From the NCBI GenBank assembly GCA_951230915.1, contig OX579638.1, positions 34,200,322 to 34,264,321 on the forward strand: a stretch of DNA of 64,000 bases, given 5' to 3'. The stretch is from Antitrichia curtipendula (taxonomy: Eukaryota > Streptophyta > Bryopsida > Hypnales > Leucodontaceae). Position numbers and translations under genes: made by a program. Of this stretch, positions 47,183 to 58,859 are shown piece after piece (the first letter of the stretch is position 1; each line of letters starts with the position of its first letter). The notes under the pieces are model-generated. The model searched no databases and had not been told where the DNA came from. It saw only the letters and a list, made by a program, of their open reading frames with translations.

Positions 47183-47325
47183 CTACTGTAGCGTCGTTGT
47201 TTTGTAAGCACCTCCTTAATTTAATTGCTTTTTTCATACCGCATTGGTGCTTACTACTTGTTCCTTATTTGTAAGTGCTGTAGTCCTTTGGAAGTGCGTA
47301 ACTCGTCATTGTTGCTTGTGTCCAG

Positions 47326-48237
47326 GGACGCAATCAAGTTTGAAGCACTCAGAGTTGGGGTCATGTGGATCTGAAGTGGATGCGCTCTAGGGTCACAAGG
47401 ATCCAATTTTGAGAGACTATAGCATACGCGCAGCAGACGATCAAGAGCGGCCTTCCTTTTCGAGTGACATTCCACTTGAAGAACCGCTCTACAATCAGGT
47501 TGAGCTGGTTATTGCAAACTGTGCAGGAGATCAAGAGGCTCATTCGCCAATCAAGATTTGTGATGTGGAACGTTGTGCCATTGGTGCTGCACTTGTAGAG
47601 GCTAACATAGGTTTGGACATGAAGGCGTGCTAGTTTTGAAATTACTCTCCCCTTGGTTTAAGGTATTTGAAATTACTAGGTGCTTATGCAATGATATTCA
47701 TATTATGATTTCTGGAGTGTAGATTTGCAAGAACCTTTGTTGATGGCACAAGGAGAGGAATGTGGTAAGCTTTCTTGAAACCTATTTGTCTTCAGAAGTT
47801 TAGGGTGAGGGTCCTCATGAATTTTTTCTTTTAAATTTTTGTGTAAATCTTGACTTTGTGCTGCAAGTGCTTGAGGCTTTCATGTGACTTCTTTTTCTGC
47901 AGACAAGTCGAGACTTAGCAATGAGGGTGAGCTTCTTGGAATTCCAAAGTTTCGGGGCTCTCTCTTTAAGAGACCTGCCGATCTCATAGAAGACAATACA
48001 GACGGGAGGAAAAAAATAGCTTTGAGTAGCTTAGTAGACAATGAACCACGGGTGGAAGTTCAATTGGACCTTCTTCCACAATCAAGTGGTAAGGAAACAA
48101 TTGAGTGTTGGGCTTTGAATTCTGTTAGTCCTAAGGGGAAGGCCAAGACAAAGAATTCAAAAAGAAAATCCCGTGGGGCCCTTCCATGTACACCTGCAGG
48201 CCAAGTTTCCACTGGAGTTGACACTAAGAAAAGATAA
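47326..48237 (+). pseudogene. Gene H, 3' exons
   Basis: Exons 47326-47610, 47723-47764 and 47903-48237 (stop TAA), with acceptors GTGTCCAG, GTGTAG and TTTCTGCAG and compatible phases; the donor GTTTGG at 47611 is weak. The first exon continues the phase-1 frame left open at 13335, giving ILNWTQSSLKHSELG across the 34-kb gap. One TAG at 47388-47390. The C-terminal exon is basic and Lys/Ser-rich (KGKAKTKNSKRKSRG), suggesting a nuclear protein. Family unrecognised. Confidence 0.6.
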
Positions 48238-48239
48238 TT

Positions 48240-49580
48240 TTGCCAAATATGTGCATAGCTGTCATTGTTTCACGTGAGGGCCTTATCAGCTTGTTACTGA
48301 TGTGTCTCTTTTCAGTTGATTTGGGGCTCCCTCTTCTTTGCATGCCATTGAGTAGGGTGCCATATTGCTTAGGGTAGAATTTAGGTAGAATTTGCACTCC
48401 TTGCCAGTGACCAAGTTTTGAGAGCATTGCTGAATGGTACTTGTTTTTTTTTTGTGAATTGAACTCATTGTTTTTTATTGGCAATGTTCCTTTTAATAAA
48501 GATGTGGTTCCATAGTTTAACTGAGTCTCTTTGTAATGTGCAACTCAAAGGTGTATGCTTATCCTTTTTTCAATGTTGGTTTCTCTTGTGTTGTTTAAAA
48601 TGCATGCTAATCCATTGCAGTGTAGGTGATTATTTTGGTATTCTAGTTGGAATGATCCATGCATGTTTTTAAGAAAAATAAGAAAAATGTTGCACATAGA
48701 GTTCCAAACACTCACTGCAGTGCAAAAAATGTTGCACATAGAGTGACATGCAATGCAAGAGATGTAGCCAAGTGTCAAGAGTGGAGCTGTCATTTATGGA
48801 CTTTTGTGAATTGGCGTGAATTGCCAATTGTATCACTTGTCTATGAAATTGACAGATTTGTGTTGGCCCTAAACTGAATGAAATGTAGTAAAAGCCAAAA
48901 AAAGTCACATGTATTGTGGCTAATCAAACTTCAATGAAACAAAAGTACATGAGCTGTATTCAATGAAATTGAATACCAACATAAATATAGAAATCAGAGT
49001 AAATCATTCATATTCATAGAGGGCCAAAAAACCCTGTTTACAAAATGTCATTCTAACTCCTAAACCATCATAGAAAGAACTAAGTACATAAGCTCACTTC
49101 AGACCACCCATACACGCTCCAAATTCATTGCCATGCACCTGCTACAAGCCAAGAATTTATGTAAATAACTTTTGCAAGTTCAAAGTAGTTCACAGATCTA
49201 AGTATTGTTTCAGATTTGTTCATAGCACCTACAAAGGAACAGCTTGCAGACAATACAGTGAGGAAAATGTAGTTCGCACAAGCAAAATGGTCAAATCTGC
49301 ATAACTAAAGATGAGGAGCTGACAAGTGAAATAAAGCTTACTGTTTTGTGACTTTTGTCCTATAGGTGACCTTCATTTCAAAACTACTTTGCAATGTTCA
49401 TAGAATAACAATTACAAAGTCCTGCAAAATGCAAATCAAACATAAACAAACCGCATGTCAAATTCAAGCCAAATGAAAATCCTAAGACATGAAGTGAATG
49501 ATTATTTGCTTCAAGAAGAAAATGAAAGAAGGTAAAAATAGGTGCTTACATTTCCAGGTGGTATCCTTCTCTAGGAGGTC
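48240..49580. other. Intergenic, no gene seen
   Basis: AT-rich spacer between gene H (plus) and gene W (minus). GTTGCACATAGAGT occurs twice near 48690-48745. No exon supported. Confidence 0.5.
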
Positions 49581-49583
49581 CAT

Positions 49584-52500
49584 TCAAGTACAGAACCCAG
49601 CTGTAGCCTCTGCATCTAAAAGAGAGCCAATTATGGAGTCCAAAATGGGCACTTTCAACTCATAACTGGCAAAATTCCCCTTTACAGAATGCGTTGTTGG
49701 AGGCATCCCAAAATCGGATAGTACAATTGCATGACTATGCACATACGCAAATGGCCTATCATCACGGAGCAAATAACTTCTGGAGCTAGGTGCGTACTGT
49801 TCGTACCAATGGCCTTGAATTAGGATTTCATCGGAGAAAAATTCATTCTCGTAGTCGTCCTTGAACGCTGAAGCATTCACATGTTCTCCTTTTGTGACCA
49901 ACATGATCCAAAATGACTCACCATTGACTGAATCAACCTTCACAGCAATGTTGAAGCCAACTCACACTTTCTCCCGCACAATGTCATGATCCCCGACATC
50001 AGCTTCAGTGTCATTCCAATCCTACTCAGGCAAATGACGCAAGCTTGTCCTTGACTTTGGACATATCCTCCGAAGTGTCCAATTGGGCACGTGAGCCTTC
50101 TGGTAGCAAGGTAAATTGCAATCGGGATCTACACAAGCCACACAGAACCAAGTGAATTCACGGAATTGGATCAAGGTTGGGTCCTTATACGATAAGGAAC
50201 AACATTGGTGCATCCCTCGACTGCCAGGAATCGTGTTCGCCTCAAGTTTGTCCACCCTCGAAATGTCCCCTTCTTTGATTTTCCAAAAGAATTTAGTGAT
50301 TCTTTGGCGTTCACCAAGTCGCCCTGCATGGAATTTATTGCTTTCTTCCTGCAGAAAGCGGACAACATGAGCAGCACACTGGAGTTGTCTCCCGTTAGGT
50401 TTCAGTTGCTCCTTATACAACTCCCGCTTGAGAAGCGCCCCTGCCCCATCAACTTCACCTTTACCATGTCCGGATGCAAAGTAATTCCATGAAATTTGAC
50501 AACCTTCAGGCAACTCATCAGTCATTGTTAAGCTAGGGAATCGGCTTATGAAGTACCAAGCTCGAGCAAACTTGAACTGCCCTGAACAACCATCGCTCCA
50601 GACAACATGGTTAGTGGGCTGATATCCCTCTCCTTTGAGGTAATTCCAGTGCAAAAGAAAAGCGTGCTGAACATACAAGGAATCATGACATTTGTCATTG
50701 GAAACATAATAATGAACTTCCTTAAGCAAGTAAGGCTCATCACCTGACAAGGTCCAATCAGGATTCAAACGATAAGTAATGTAGACCAAAATCGATATTT
50801 GTTGACTTCGCCAATGCATAGATTGGATCTCATTTTGAATTTTCATAGAATAGTTTTCGGAAAAATCAATGCATGATATAAGAGTACCATCAGGCACTGA
50901 AGTAAATAATTCTTTGAATTGCAAGTCCTGCCATGAAGCAAAAAAATTGTGTACAATGAATTGTTTCAATTTCGGTTTCAAGTAATTGAGGAGTTCAGAA
51001 GGGGGGGTCTCATAGTAGAAAACTTTGATGGCCTTCTTTTGATTGCCGTCTTCCCCTACACCAATTACCTCGTACCCTGTGCATTTCCATTTGACCAGCT
51101 TGTCAGAGCAAAGCTCAACAGGGCAAATCCGCAAATTTTGGACACCACAATTCTCACAGTCACCTAGAAGGCACTCCCGCTTGTACCAAATCTGCAATTC
51201 ATCCTTTTGGCACAAAACTAAACTCCATAGATGTATTAGTCGTTCATAAATCTCATTGTGGGCATCACATCCAGTCCCGATGGTTTCACAATCACGAATG
51301 GTACCACAAACAATACAGTCACAGGTGCAATCTTTGTGTACGCCCAGCAAATCACACCTCATAGCATTCAGGCCATGTCGGAGATCTGAAAAGTCTTGGT
51401 GATACCTGCAACAGCATGTATTCCATAATCTCAATCTCCTTACCCACCAACATTTCAATGCCTCAAATGTCCTCAACCCACACTTCACATGTGGAAACTT
51501 CTTCTTAAATTTGGTGAAGAACTCCAGCTGCAAGCAAAGCACATCTTAAACCTCACTGCTTAGCTGAAACCACAAAGGACCACCAAGGACTCTCCAAGCA
51601 GTGCTACGCTCCTTATAAAAAGGACCACCAAAGACTCCAAACAGTGCTGCGCTCCTTACAAAAAGGACCTAGGAGGACCAATAATTTCCAAAGCAATATA
51701 CTCTCATTATCTACTTACCCTATACCACAATAAAGGATCTCTAAGGAGCTAAGCAGAAGAAAGTGCTGAGCTGCTATGTGATCCAATCCAAAGTGCTGAA
51801 CCCACAACTACAAAGGACCGGAGAAGCAGCCCCTCTTCATACTCCTAGGAAAAGGACCACAAATTTTAAATGGCGCTTTGAGGGTGCTGAATTGCTTATC
51901 TTCTTGAAGCAAAAAAACGGTAAAGCAGTGAAGAAGTAAACCTAAACCCTTGACCACGTCTAAGGTTGTTACAAACAATACACTTAGCACTGCCTAAGGG
52001 CCCACCCTACTGTTACTCTGTTAGCACCTCGCAATTTCTTTCAATGACTATGGAAGAAGAACCCTTAAAGAGATCCTTGAGAATCAAAGTGACAAAAATT
52101 CATACCATAGCAGCTACTATTATCATATCATCCTAAACCACAACTCCGAATTACAAATTGCAGATGTACCTGAGACACTTGAAGATACTGAGTTGCATGC
52201 TCAATGTAAAGATTACGCCCAATCCACTTTCTGACAATGTCCTTCCGATTTGGTGAAACCGTAGTCTCTTCTTCCCACCACTCACTAATAATCTTCTTTA
52301 TTGCATCTGAAAGAGCATCTGAGCGGACTCTTTTTTGATCTCGCAACTAGAAAGCATCTTGTTTAGTGTCTAGCAAAACTCTCCTAACAAGCGCCTTCTT
52401 GATACTCCTCCGATCCATTCCAAGTAAACCTGCCATACCCCTCCCACTTCCAATTCCTGGTGCAACTACAAAAGTAGTGACAATGTTCTTTGCTTGAAGA

Positions 52501-53435
52501 GTTTTAGCTTTCCTGAACCCCACGAGGTGACTCTGCATTCCCTGCTTGAGACCACCAAGAACGTCATAATTATCTGAGTTTAACATCAGCAAGGTCCCTC
52601 AAAAAAGGGGGTACCATCTGCTTGAGCATGGGTTGGCCTAAATTTTTTGTGATAGTGAGGTGCTGAACCTCAGTATCATGGTTCATCATCTTCTTAGCTA
52701 TGAACAAGCTAATCTCTCGAGCAAGAGTAGCACTAGTCCGATTACCTTGTTTTGGACTTGCAAAGCTGAATTTGGGATCGTGATCTGTACTGCTTTCTAC
52801 TCGTGAATCTTCTACACGTAGTAGCTCTGCTTTACGCGCATGGCATTTGCGAGTTCTCTCTCGCCCACTAGCCTTTCGCTTCTCAGCAGACCAAGCAGCG
52901 TAATTGGTGCCAGCTATTGGAAAAGACCCTAGACCTACATCATCGGTAATGCATTCGTCTGAAGTTGACTCTGCCATTGTGATGCTAACATTCCAATGAA
53001 ACGAAACAAAAATGCGCTTCCTAATCAAGGACACTAAACATTGCAAATTGGCAGGAGCATCGTAATTCAAAATCAAATCAATTGTGAAATAACCTGAACT
53101 GCACCGTAATTTTGAAAACAATTGGCAAATGAAAGAGAAGATTCACATTGGTCTCTTGCTACTTCTAAGCTTAAAACCCGATCATGCATTTCAAACAGAC
53201 GTTGCACTTTCGTTAAGCGTTTGAAATTACCGCTCGAATGAAGAGAGGGAGCATCTGCCCGTGAAAGACTACTCGGGCTCTCAAGCGGTGTCAGGAAAAC
53301 CTCCTCATCCTCGTCTTCGTCTAGATCAATTCGCTTAAGGAAATTTGAAACTGCTTTACTTACTCGCTGCCACTCCAAATTAGCATGCCTCGAACGAAAG
53401 CCACCATTCACAATGGGCGAGTGACTTTTCTTCAT
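49584..53435 (-). pseudogene. Gene W: multi-exon transposon-like gene (WSDGCSGQFK family)
   Basis: Minus strand. N-terminal coding from MKKSHSPIVNGG (53435) and MAESTSDE (about 52978). A frameshift near 52580 leads to a block ending at a CTCAG|GTACAT donor (about 52169). After an intron with acceptor TTGCTTGCAG, the main exon runs 51532-49584. It has Cys clusters (about 51400-51120: CTCDCIVCG, CENCG), then ISCIDFSENYS, VVWSDGCSGQFKFARAWYF and SGHGKGEVDGAGALLKREL. This D..D..E/D-like order resembles an RNase H-fold transposase; I know such proteins from plant transposable elements but cannot name the family. In-frame stops: TAG 52349-52347, TAG 50024-50022, TGA near 49950. Inactive copy. Confidence 0.65.
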
Positions 53436-53509
53436 GACAACATACTGCTAGACCACAAAACAAAGTTCCTGCAAAACAATTTGGAAACCATAGGAATAAT
53501 CGAGCAAGA

Positions 53510-54125
53510 AGAAGCAGCAACTCGGTGGCAAACTCTAGCAGCCTCAGCGGCAGTTTCAGAACTCAAGATAAGAATCGCTCGGCCCAATTTGATTGCAAAC
53601 CTTGCAACCTCAGCGGCAGAGTCCAGAACCAAAGGAGGACCAAAATTGCAAGGCACATACTTGTGCAAACCCAAAGAGCCTCAGCGGCAGAATCCGAAAG
53701 TCATGATGATAATCACAAGTCACAATGCTTCTGCAAACCCCAGCAATTGAGTGCCTAAAAATCCGAAATTCATGATGATAATCGCAAGGCATAATGCTTG
53801 TACAAACCCCAGCAGCTCAGTGCTTAAAAATACAAAACTTAGACGACAATTGCAATGCACAATACTTGTGCAGAACCTAGTAGCTCATCGCATAAAAATC
53901 TGAAACTCACGACGATAATCACAAGGTAGACCTAAACATCAACCTCTAGCAGCTCAACGCGAGAGTTCACAACTCAATCCTACAAATCGCAAGCACAATG
54001 CTTCTGCAAACCCTAGCAGCCTCAGCGACAAACTCAAAACTGAGGCCAGAAATCACAAGCCACAATTGATTGCAAACCCTAGCAACCTCAGCGGAAAAAT
54101 TCAAAACTCAGAATAGAACAATAAT
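53510..54125. repeat. ~65-bp degenerate tandem repeats
   Basis: About ten units of CAAACC(C/T)AGCAGC(C/T)TCAG(C/T)G followed by an ACTCA/TGAAACT block and AATCGCAAG(C/G)CACAAT. It adjoins the N-terminus of gene W; translations are low complexity and probably not coding. Confidence 0.75.
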
Positions 54126-54560
54126 CGCAAAGCAGATGCTTGACGGCAACGAGCGTAATGACAGGATCACAGGATCACAGCGCTCCTAACAGACTGACAT
54201 ACAGCACATTTGCCGTTGTAAAATAGCAACATTCATTCAACTACAAGTTCATTTAGTTCTTTGCATTCATCCAATTATCATAGGAATTAAGGGCAAAAAG
54301 GACTTGTTACATGGTGTTTTTTGTCCTTATTTCATTTCAATATACTTTAGAACATCACCATTTTTTGATACAAGTTCAATCTACAATGTCCAAATGTGAA
54401 AGTCAAATTCTTTTGAGTAAACACTAAAATGTCAAACTTTAAATTAGATATATGTATCCAAAAAAGGAGTTGTTACATCCAAGTTGACTCCTATTAACAT
54501 GCTTCTACCCAATACGAGTTTCAAAGAATAAATGATAGGATAGTGCTCTGTATGTTTTGA
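54126..54560. other. No gene seen
   Basis: AT-rich spacer without recognisable features. Confidence 0.5.
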
Positions 54561-54571
54561 TAGTGTAGTTC

Positions 54572-54642
54572 AGGTCGGCTCGATCTATTAGGCACTTAAT
54601 AATCAGCTGTAAATTCCTGTATGCTTTAGCTCGCGTCGACCT
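54572..54642. repeat. Two palindromes of the T1-upstream type
   Basis: 54572-54586 (AGGTCGGCTCGATCT) and 54628-54642 (AGCTCGCGTCGACCT) fit AGNTCGNNNCGANCT, the same 15-bp form as at 920-1079, again upstream of a plus-strand ORF (gene K). The two loci may be ends of related elements. Confidence 0.6.
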
Positions 54643-55499
54643 GATACTTTAATCAGTATTTGACGTACTAACTCACGTACTCGTTCTGCTTTTTATCCAC
54701 ATATTTCGTGAAATAAAATATACCGATATGGTTTTCGAGTTTTTACTTCTTATTGTGGTCTGTTGCATTTGCCTTGAATATTTGAGATTGCATTCATTTA
54801 TGGAATTTGCTCTGTTGATCTCGAGTGATAATATATCTTATTGTATATTGTTCTCAGAATTTGCATTTCGCCCTGTCTCCGCTCATGAATGCCAGCCTCA
54901 CTTATATAGCGTCGTTTGATTCCATCCTAGACTATAGGCAAAACACAATTCTGAGTACAAGGAACTTCATTTGCTCAGCGGCAACAACTAATTCCATGAT
55001 GGATTATTCTGCTAGGTCTCTTGAGGATGGTGTGGTAGACAATCTTCCGAGTAGAACTCCTCATGTGCCTAAATCCTGCTTCCCTTCTCCATTAAAGTCT
55101 AGAGGTGTTTTTGCTTCACAGATGTCATCGTTTGCCTCCAGCAGAGCACCACAGAGGAAATTGTACGGGAACGCCATGTCACCAGTGTTAGCATTAGGGA
55201 TTGAGAAAGAAGTGCCACGTGAATCGTGCAAAGAGAAGGTTGCTGTCCACTTTGACTTGCCCTCAATTCCTCGGCCACGACCTCTTTCCCTGGGAGTAAG
55301 AAAGACCAAAATGCATAGCGGAGTGACGACCAAGAGTTGCGCTTCTCCATTTTTTGACCAATGGGATCAAAAGTTCTTAGAACTACAGAGGCGACAGGCA
55401 CGACGGGAGTACAAGCAAGTGTCGCAGCACAGGATAGATAAATTCCCCATTATACTCACAAAAATCACCCTAGAGTATAACTAAGTGACTCTAAAGATC

Positions 55500-56650
55500 A
55501 AACCCATGAGATTCTGTGAAGTATCTAGCCCTATTAACGAACTAAGCCAAGTCAGTAGTAAAATCCGTCTTTTCCGGTCCTCTTTCTAAAACCGGAAATA
55601 CAAACATCCAGAAAACTAATGACCGGATTTTCTCTCTCTTCCGATTCCAACTAGTCTTCCGGTTATCAAATCCAACATAACCCCAGGATCCTATCCCTTC
55701 CGGTCCTGGTATCCGTCTAGACCAATCCGCTCTAGACAACTCACAACTATTTCTTCTCCTATCCGGTTTGGTTTTACCTCCTCTGTTTAGCCATCAGAGG
55801 GTTCGCCGCTTGCTTTTGAGAGTGGTAGGCCCACCACACCTTCCGTGAATTATAGTGGCTGAAGACCCACTTTCTTAATCTCTACTATCCTAGACTAACA
55901 CGGATCCGGTTTGGTCCTTCACAGCACTCCAGATAGCAATCCGGTTGCAGATCACGCAAAGACCCCTCGTACGATTCTCTCAGTACTACAACGACCTTGA
56001 TGCAATCCTAATCTGTGCGAAGCTAAGGCGGTTACAAGTGCATCCGTCCATTCCAACGTCAACTAGAGTTCTTCCGTTTATCACCAAGATGGCAAGACCT
56101 CACGAGAGATCGGACACTCAATCGGATTTCCTACCCAGGAGTTCTAGCGCGACTAAGGAATCCCTCCCTACCCGCCTAGCCTAACAATGGCTTTCTCACC
56201 CGGAATCTCAAACTCTAGACGCGCTGAGGCACTGAAATACACTCCCAACTCTATCCTATCCGCTCACATGCACTTAGAACCAAGAAAAACACCAAGGGGA
56301 GAAATTCCCAACACATTCGCTCGCGCTTTCCGAACTCCCTCACGTACAACTCTGCCAAACACGGGAGAACGTACAACAAGAAAGCACAAGGAGAACACAA
56401 ACAAAATGCAGAAGAAAAGACTCCTAGTCCCCAGCTCAGGGACTGACTTATATACACTTTGAGAACTTCCAAAAATACAAAAGGCAAAAGTGCCTTTAAA
56501 AGTCAACCCAATTCTGGATCCTAACTTCCGGTCCGTCCTAACACTACCGGATCGGAATACTAATCCGGATCCGTTCCTACCCTATATCTACAAAAACTAA
56601 CTCTACTTTACATGGCTATTCCGCATTCCAACGAAGGACTCTTAGGCTCT
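55500..56650 (-). other. Non-coding 3' part of TGTC copy 4
   Basis: CCGGAA/TTCCGG-rich sequence like the other copies. Open frames on both strands (such as 56187-56462) are uninterrupted but unrecognised and probably incidental. Confidence 0.5.
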
Positions 56651-56658
56651 GCTTCACA

Positions 56659-58248
56659 CTAATCAAAAACATCCTCCAAGTTCATGTTCCGCTCCCTGAC
56701 TATCGGATTTGGTAGATCGGAACCGGGAGAGGAATCCAAGTTGATCGGCGTGGTCTGCAAGGGCTGTCTTGGCTTTGACTGCGGAGTCTGGTACCGTCCT
56801 TCCCTCGACTCTGGTACGTCCGGAAAAGATTCCGGCATAGAAATGTCCGACAGGTGGACCCTCATCGATCCGGTCAGTTTCTGAGCAAACTCCTCCATCC
56901 GGTTTGCCGCTCCTCGTGCTTGGACCAAAGTCTTCTCCACCTGCTCGGAGAAGTCAGTCAGGATCCGAACTATCCGGGAACCGGATAGCTTCTTCTCCTC
57001 CAAGACCTTCTGGTCGAAGAGCCTAGCCTTGACTGCCGCACTTCCGGCCTCACCGAAAGTCGCCTTCACCGCTTCCGCAACCTTCTACGTCTCGTCCGCC
57101 ATCATCCGGGTGGCGGCCATATCTTCTTTGAAAGTTGTTGCTTCCGTCTTCAACATGTCGACCTCCTCCTGAAGTCGACGAATCTCTGCCTCTTGTTTTT
57201 GGATCTCGGCCGGATTGGTGATGCAATCCGCTACCTTCCCCGGCAACTTGCTATCCAGTGCTGCATGCACCAACTCCCCGATCTGGGTCAGGGCGATTCT
57301 TTTCGCCTCCCAATCTGCGCGGATGTTGCAGAGGGTCTTGACCAGCTTCTCAAACGGATCAACAGTTTCCTTCTTCAAGGTGCCCGCCTTCTCCGCTTCC
57401 GGTGTCTTCTCCTTTCCGGTCTTGTCCCCATGCAGTGATCCTCTTCCGGTCAGAGAGGTTGTCTTATGCCGCTTGGGCAACCTCTCCACCTCTTCTTCAT
57501 CTTCTTCTTCTTCTTCGATCTCGGATCCGGTTTCCTCTTCCTCCTCGTCCGTTTCTGATTCTCCGTACTTCAGGAGATTCTCCTGAGCCTTCCACTCCTT
57601 CTCTTCCGAGTCCAACAGTAGCTGGTGTTGCTCGTAAAGGTAGAAGAGGTAGGGACACACGGGTGTCGGCCTACTCCTTCCGACCCTTGTCGCTAACTGG
57701 GCCACCAGATCAAACATGATCCGGGCCCAGTCCGCCTTCCAATCTCTACTCAGAGCGCCGAAAATGGTGTTGCCGAGGGTGATTGTTAATACCCTTGTCG
57801 GCTTCTCCGGATGTAGAATCGAGATCAGGAATTGGAGAAGTTTCCGGTGCCGATCGTCAATGCAGTCCTCCACCGCATATCCGTCCTTGGGGTTGACCGC
57901 TCCTCGGAACTTGCCCCGGATGTACTCGTCCTTCCGGTTTGCCATCCCGAGACCTCCTGCCCAAAACTTGTACACCTCCCTCCAGATCTCTTCCGTCCAC
58001 TCAACCGGAACACATCGGATCGTGTTGTCAAACTGATTTGTCCACTTCCCCTGGATCTCCTTCACCATCCGCTCATCTTTAAATCCCCAGGGTTTGTCGA
58101 GCAAACCCTGACATCCCATCCGATTGAGATCTAATCTAAGCATCTCCTTCTCCTCCTCTGTTGAGGGGAGAACCGGAATGATCTTCTGGAGTTTAACCGG
58201 AGCCGACGATGTGGATGGCCCTGGTCTATTCCGCCTAAGCTACGGCAT
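56659..58248 (-). pseudogene. TGTC element ORF (copy 4), two TAGs
   Basis: Minus-strand frame from ATG 58248 to 56659 (530 codons), with TAG at 58242-58240 (third codon) and 57087-57085. It shares with copies 2/3 the blocks RMGCQGLLDKPWG, VEWTEEIWREVYKF, KFRG..PKDGYAVEDCIDDRH, PEKPTRV and GNTIFGAL, an acidic Glu-rich linker, a basic RLPKRHK patch and a coiled coil ending SGSRIVRILTDF. A shorter tail than copy 2. These positions mark the conserved core of the family. Function unknown. Confidence 0.78.
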
Positions 58249-58505
58249 GGACACAGACTAGATCTAGACGGTTCCTTTCCGAATCTACCTCACCCACTCC
58301 TAGCCGCACGTTCCGTTCTCTCTCCGATCTCAACCAGAAACCTGCACAGCGAGTGGTACGCAACCGGAAATCTACCCTGCAGCACACCTCTAACACTCGT
58401 ACACACACACACACGCGCAAACTCACACCGCTGAAAACGAGGAGCGCTAAGAACAACTCTCACCAAACAGCGTTTGGAAAAGGAGAGTGACCGAGGTGGT
58501 CCTGG

Positions 58506-58515
58506 CCTTTTATAG
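58506..58515 (-). promoter_or_regulatory. TATA box of TGTC copy 4
   Basis: CTATAAAAGG on the minus strand, 282 bp from the element's 5' end; the other copies have 294 bp. A canonical TATA box conserved despite sequence divergence. Confidence 0.6.
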
Positions 58516-58859
58516 TCTCTCATGACCTAAAAGTGGTCATGATGACTTTTACCGGTTCGGTCCCACCAATCCGGTCCAACCCTAATCCGATCCTCATCTT
58601 TCCAGGTACGGTTCCGATTCATTCCGGTCCCTAAGTATCACTGCTAGGACCGGATTCTCTCCAACTGTTCCACTACTTTAATGTCTTTCTTAATTTTCCA
58701 TTCCCTTCTGTTTCTAAGCGGAACTTGGATACTAACTAATAGTTTCCCATTCATTTTCTAGGTAAACAAATGAAAACCAAAAATTCTGGTTGCGACAGCA
58801 AGCTAGTAATGGATACAGCCGTGGGCCAGAGATTAGGAAGGCCATGGAGATGCTCTAGA

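Larger units (their letters stand above)
13780..47199. mobile_element. G1: candidate giant transposon in an intron of gene H
   Basis: The flanks carry a 9-bp direct repeat TTTTGTAAG (13771-13779, 47200-47208). The ends are imperfectly inverted: GAGCAGGGAGTGGCGAGCGT (13797-13816) matches the complement of 47163-47182 at 16 of 20 positions, with related GTTGA(A/G)CGTTGA(A/G)CAAC following. Total 33,420 bp, about 8.5 kb after removing G2. Contents: a methyltransferase-like gene, a SWIM zinc-finger ORF, tandem repeats and the nested G2. A 9-bp duplication plus a SWIM ORF hints at Mutator-like ancestry, but no catalytic transposase domain is seen; hAT (8 bp) is the alternative. The outermost 15 bp pair poorly. 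Confidence 0.6.
55420..58797 (-). mobile_element. TGTC element, copy 4 (diverged)
   Basis: Length 3,378 bp. On the minus strand it starts TGTCGCAACCAGAA (58797) and ends GTGCTGCGACA (55420), flanked by GCAAG (55415-55419, 58798-58802). The ends form a 7-bp perfect inverted repeat TGTCGCA/TGCGACA, as LTR ends often do. No internal copy of either end was seen. Clearly related to copies 1-3 by its ORF, with different termini; a sister subfamily inserted in gene K. Confidence 0.88.
54825..58858 (+). pseudogene. Gene K: unknown ORF split by TGTC element 4
   Basis: Open frame to 55419; likely start ATG 54996 or 54999 (MMDYSARSLEDG), as the upstream part looks non-coding. With 55420-58797 and one GCAAG copy removed, the frame continues for about 18 residues (ASNGYSRGPEIRKAMEML) to TAG 58856, right at an A|GTAAGTC donor-like site, so the TAG may be a decayed CAG before an intron. 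The protein is basic, Ser/Pro-rich with a short QRRQARREY helix; no domain recognised. Its upstream palindromes resemble those before T1. Confidence 0.5.

Noticed and set aside
57215..58134. Long plus-strand ORFs over TGTC copy 4
   Set aside because: They are antisense shadows of the conserved minus-strand ORF; their translation is not conserved in other copies.
1..58248. Variant genetic code with TAG read as glutamine
   Set aside because: Sister copies carry CAG at two of the TAG sites checked across copies 2 and 3, copy 1's TAG is CAG in copy 2, several frames also have frameshifts or insertions, and gene P itself ends at TAG. Decay by deamination is simpler. It remains testable.
55420..58797. 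Retroviral or pararetroviral insertion
   Set aside because: No reverse transcriptase, protease, integrase or capsid motif could be found in any frame of the TGTC elements.
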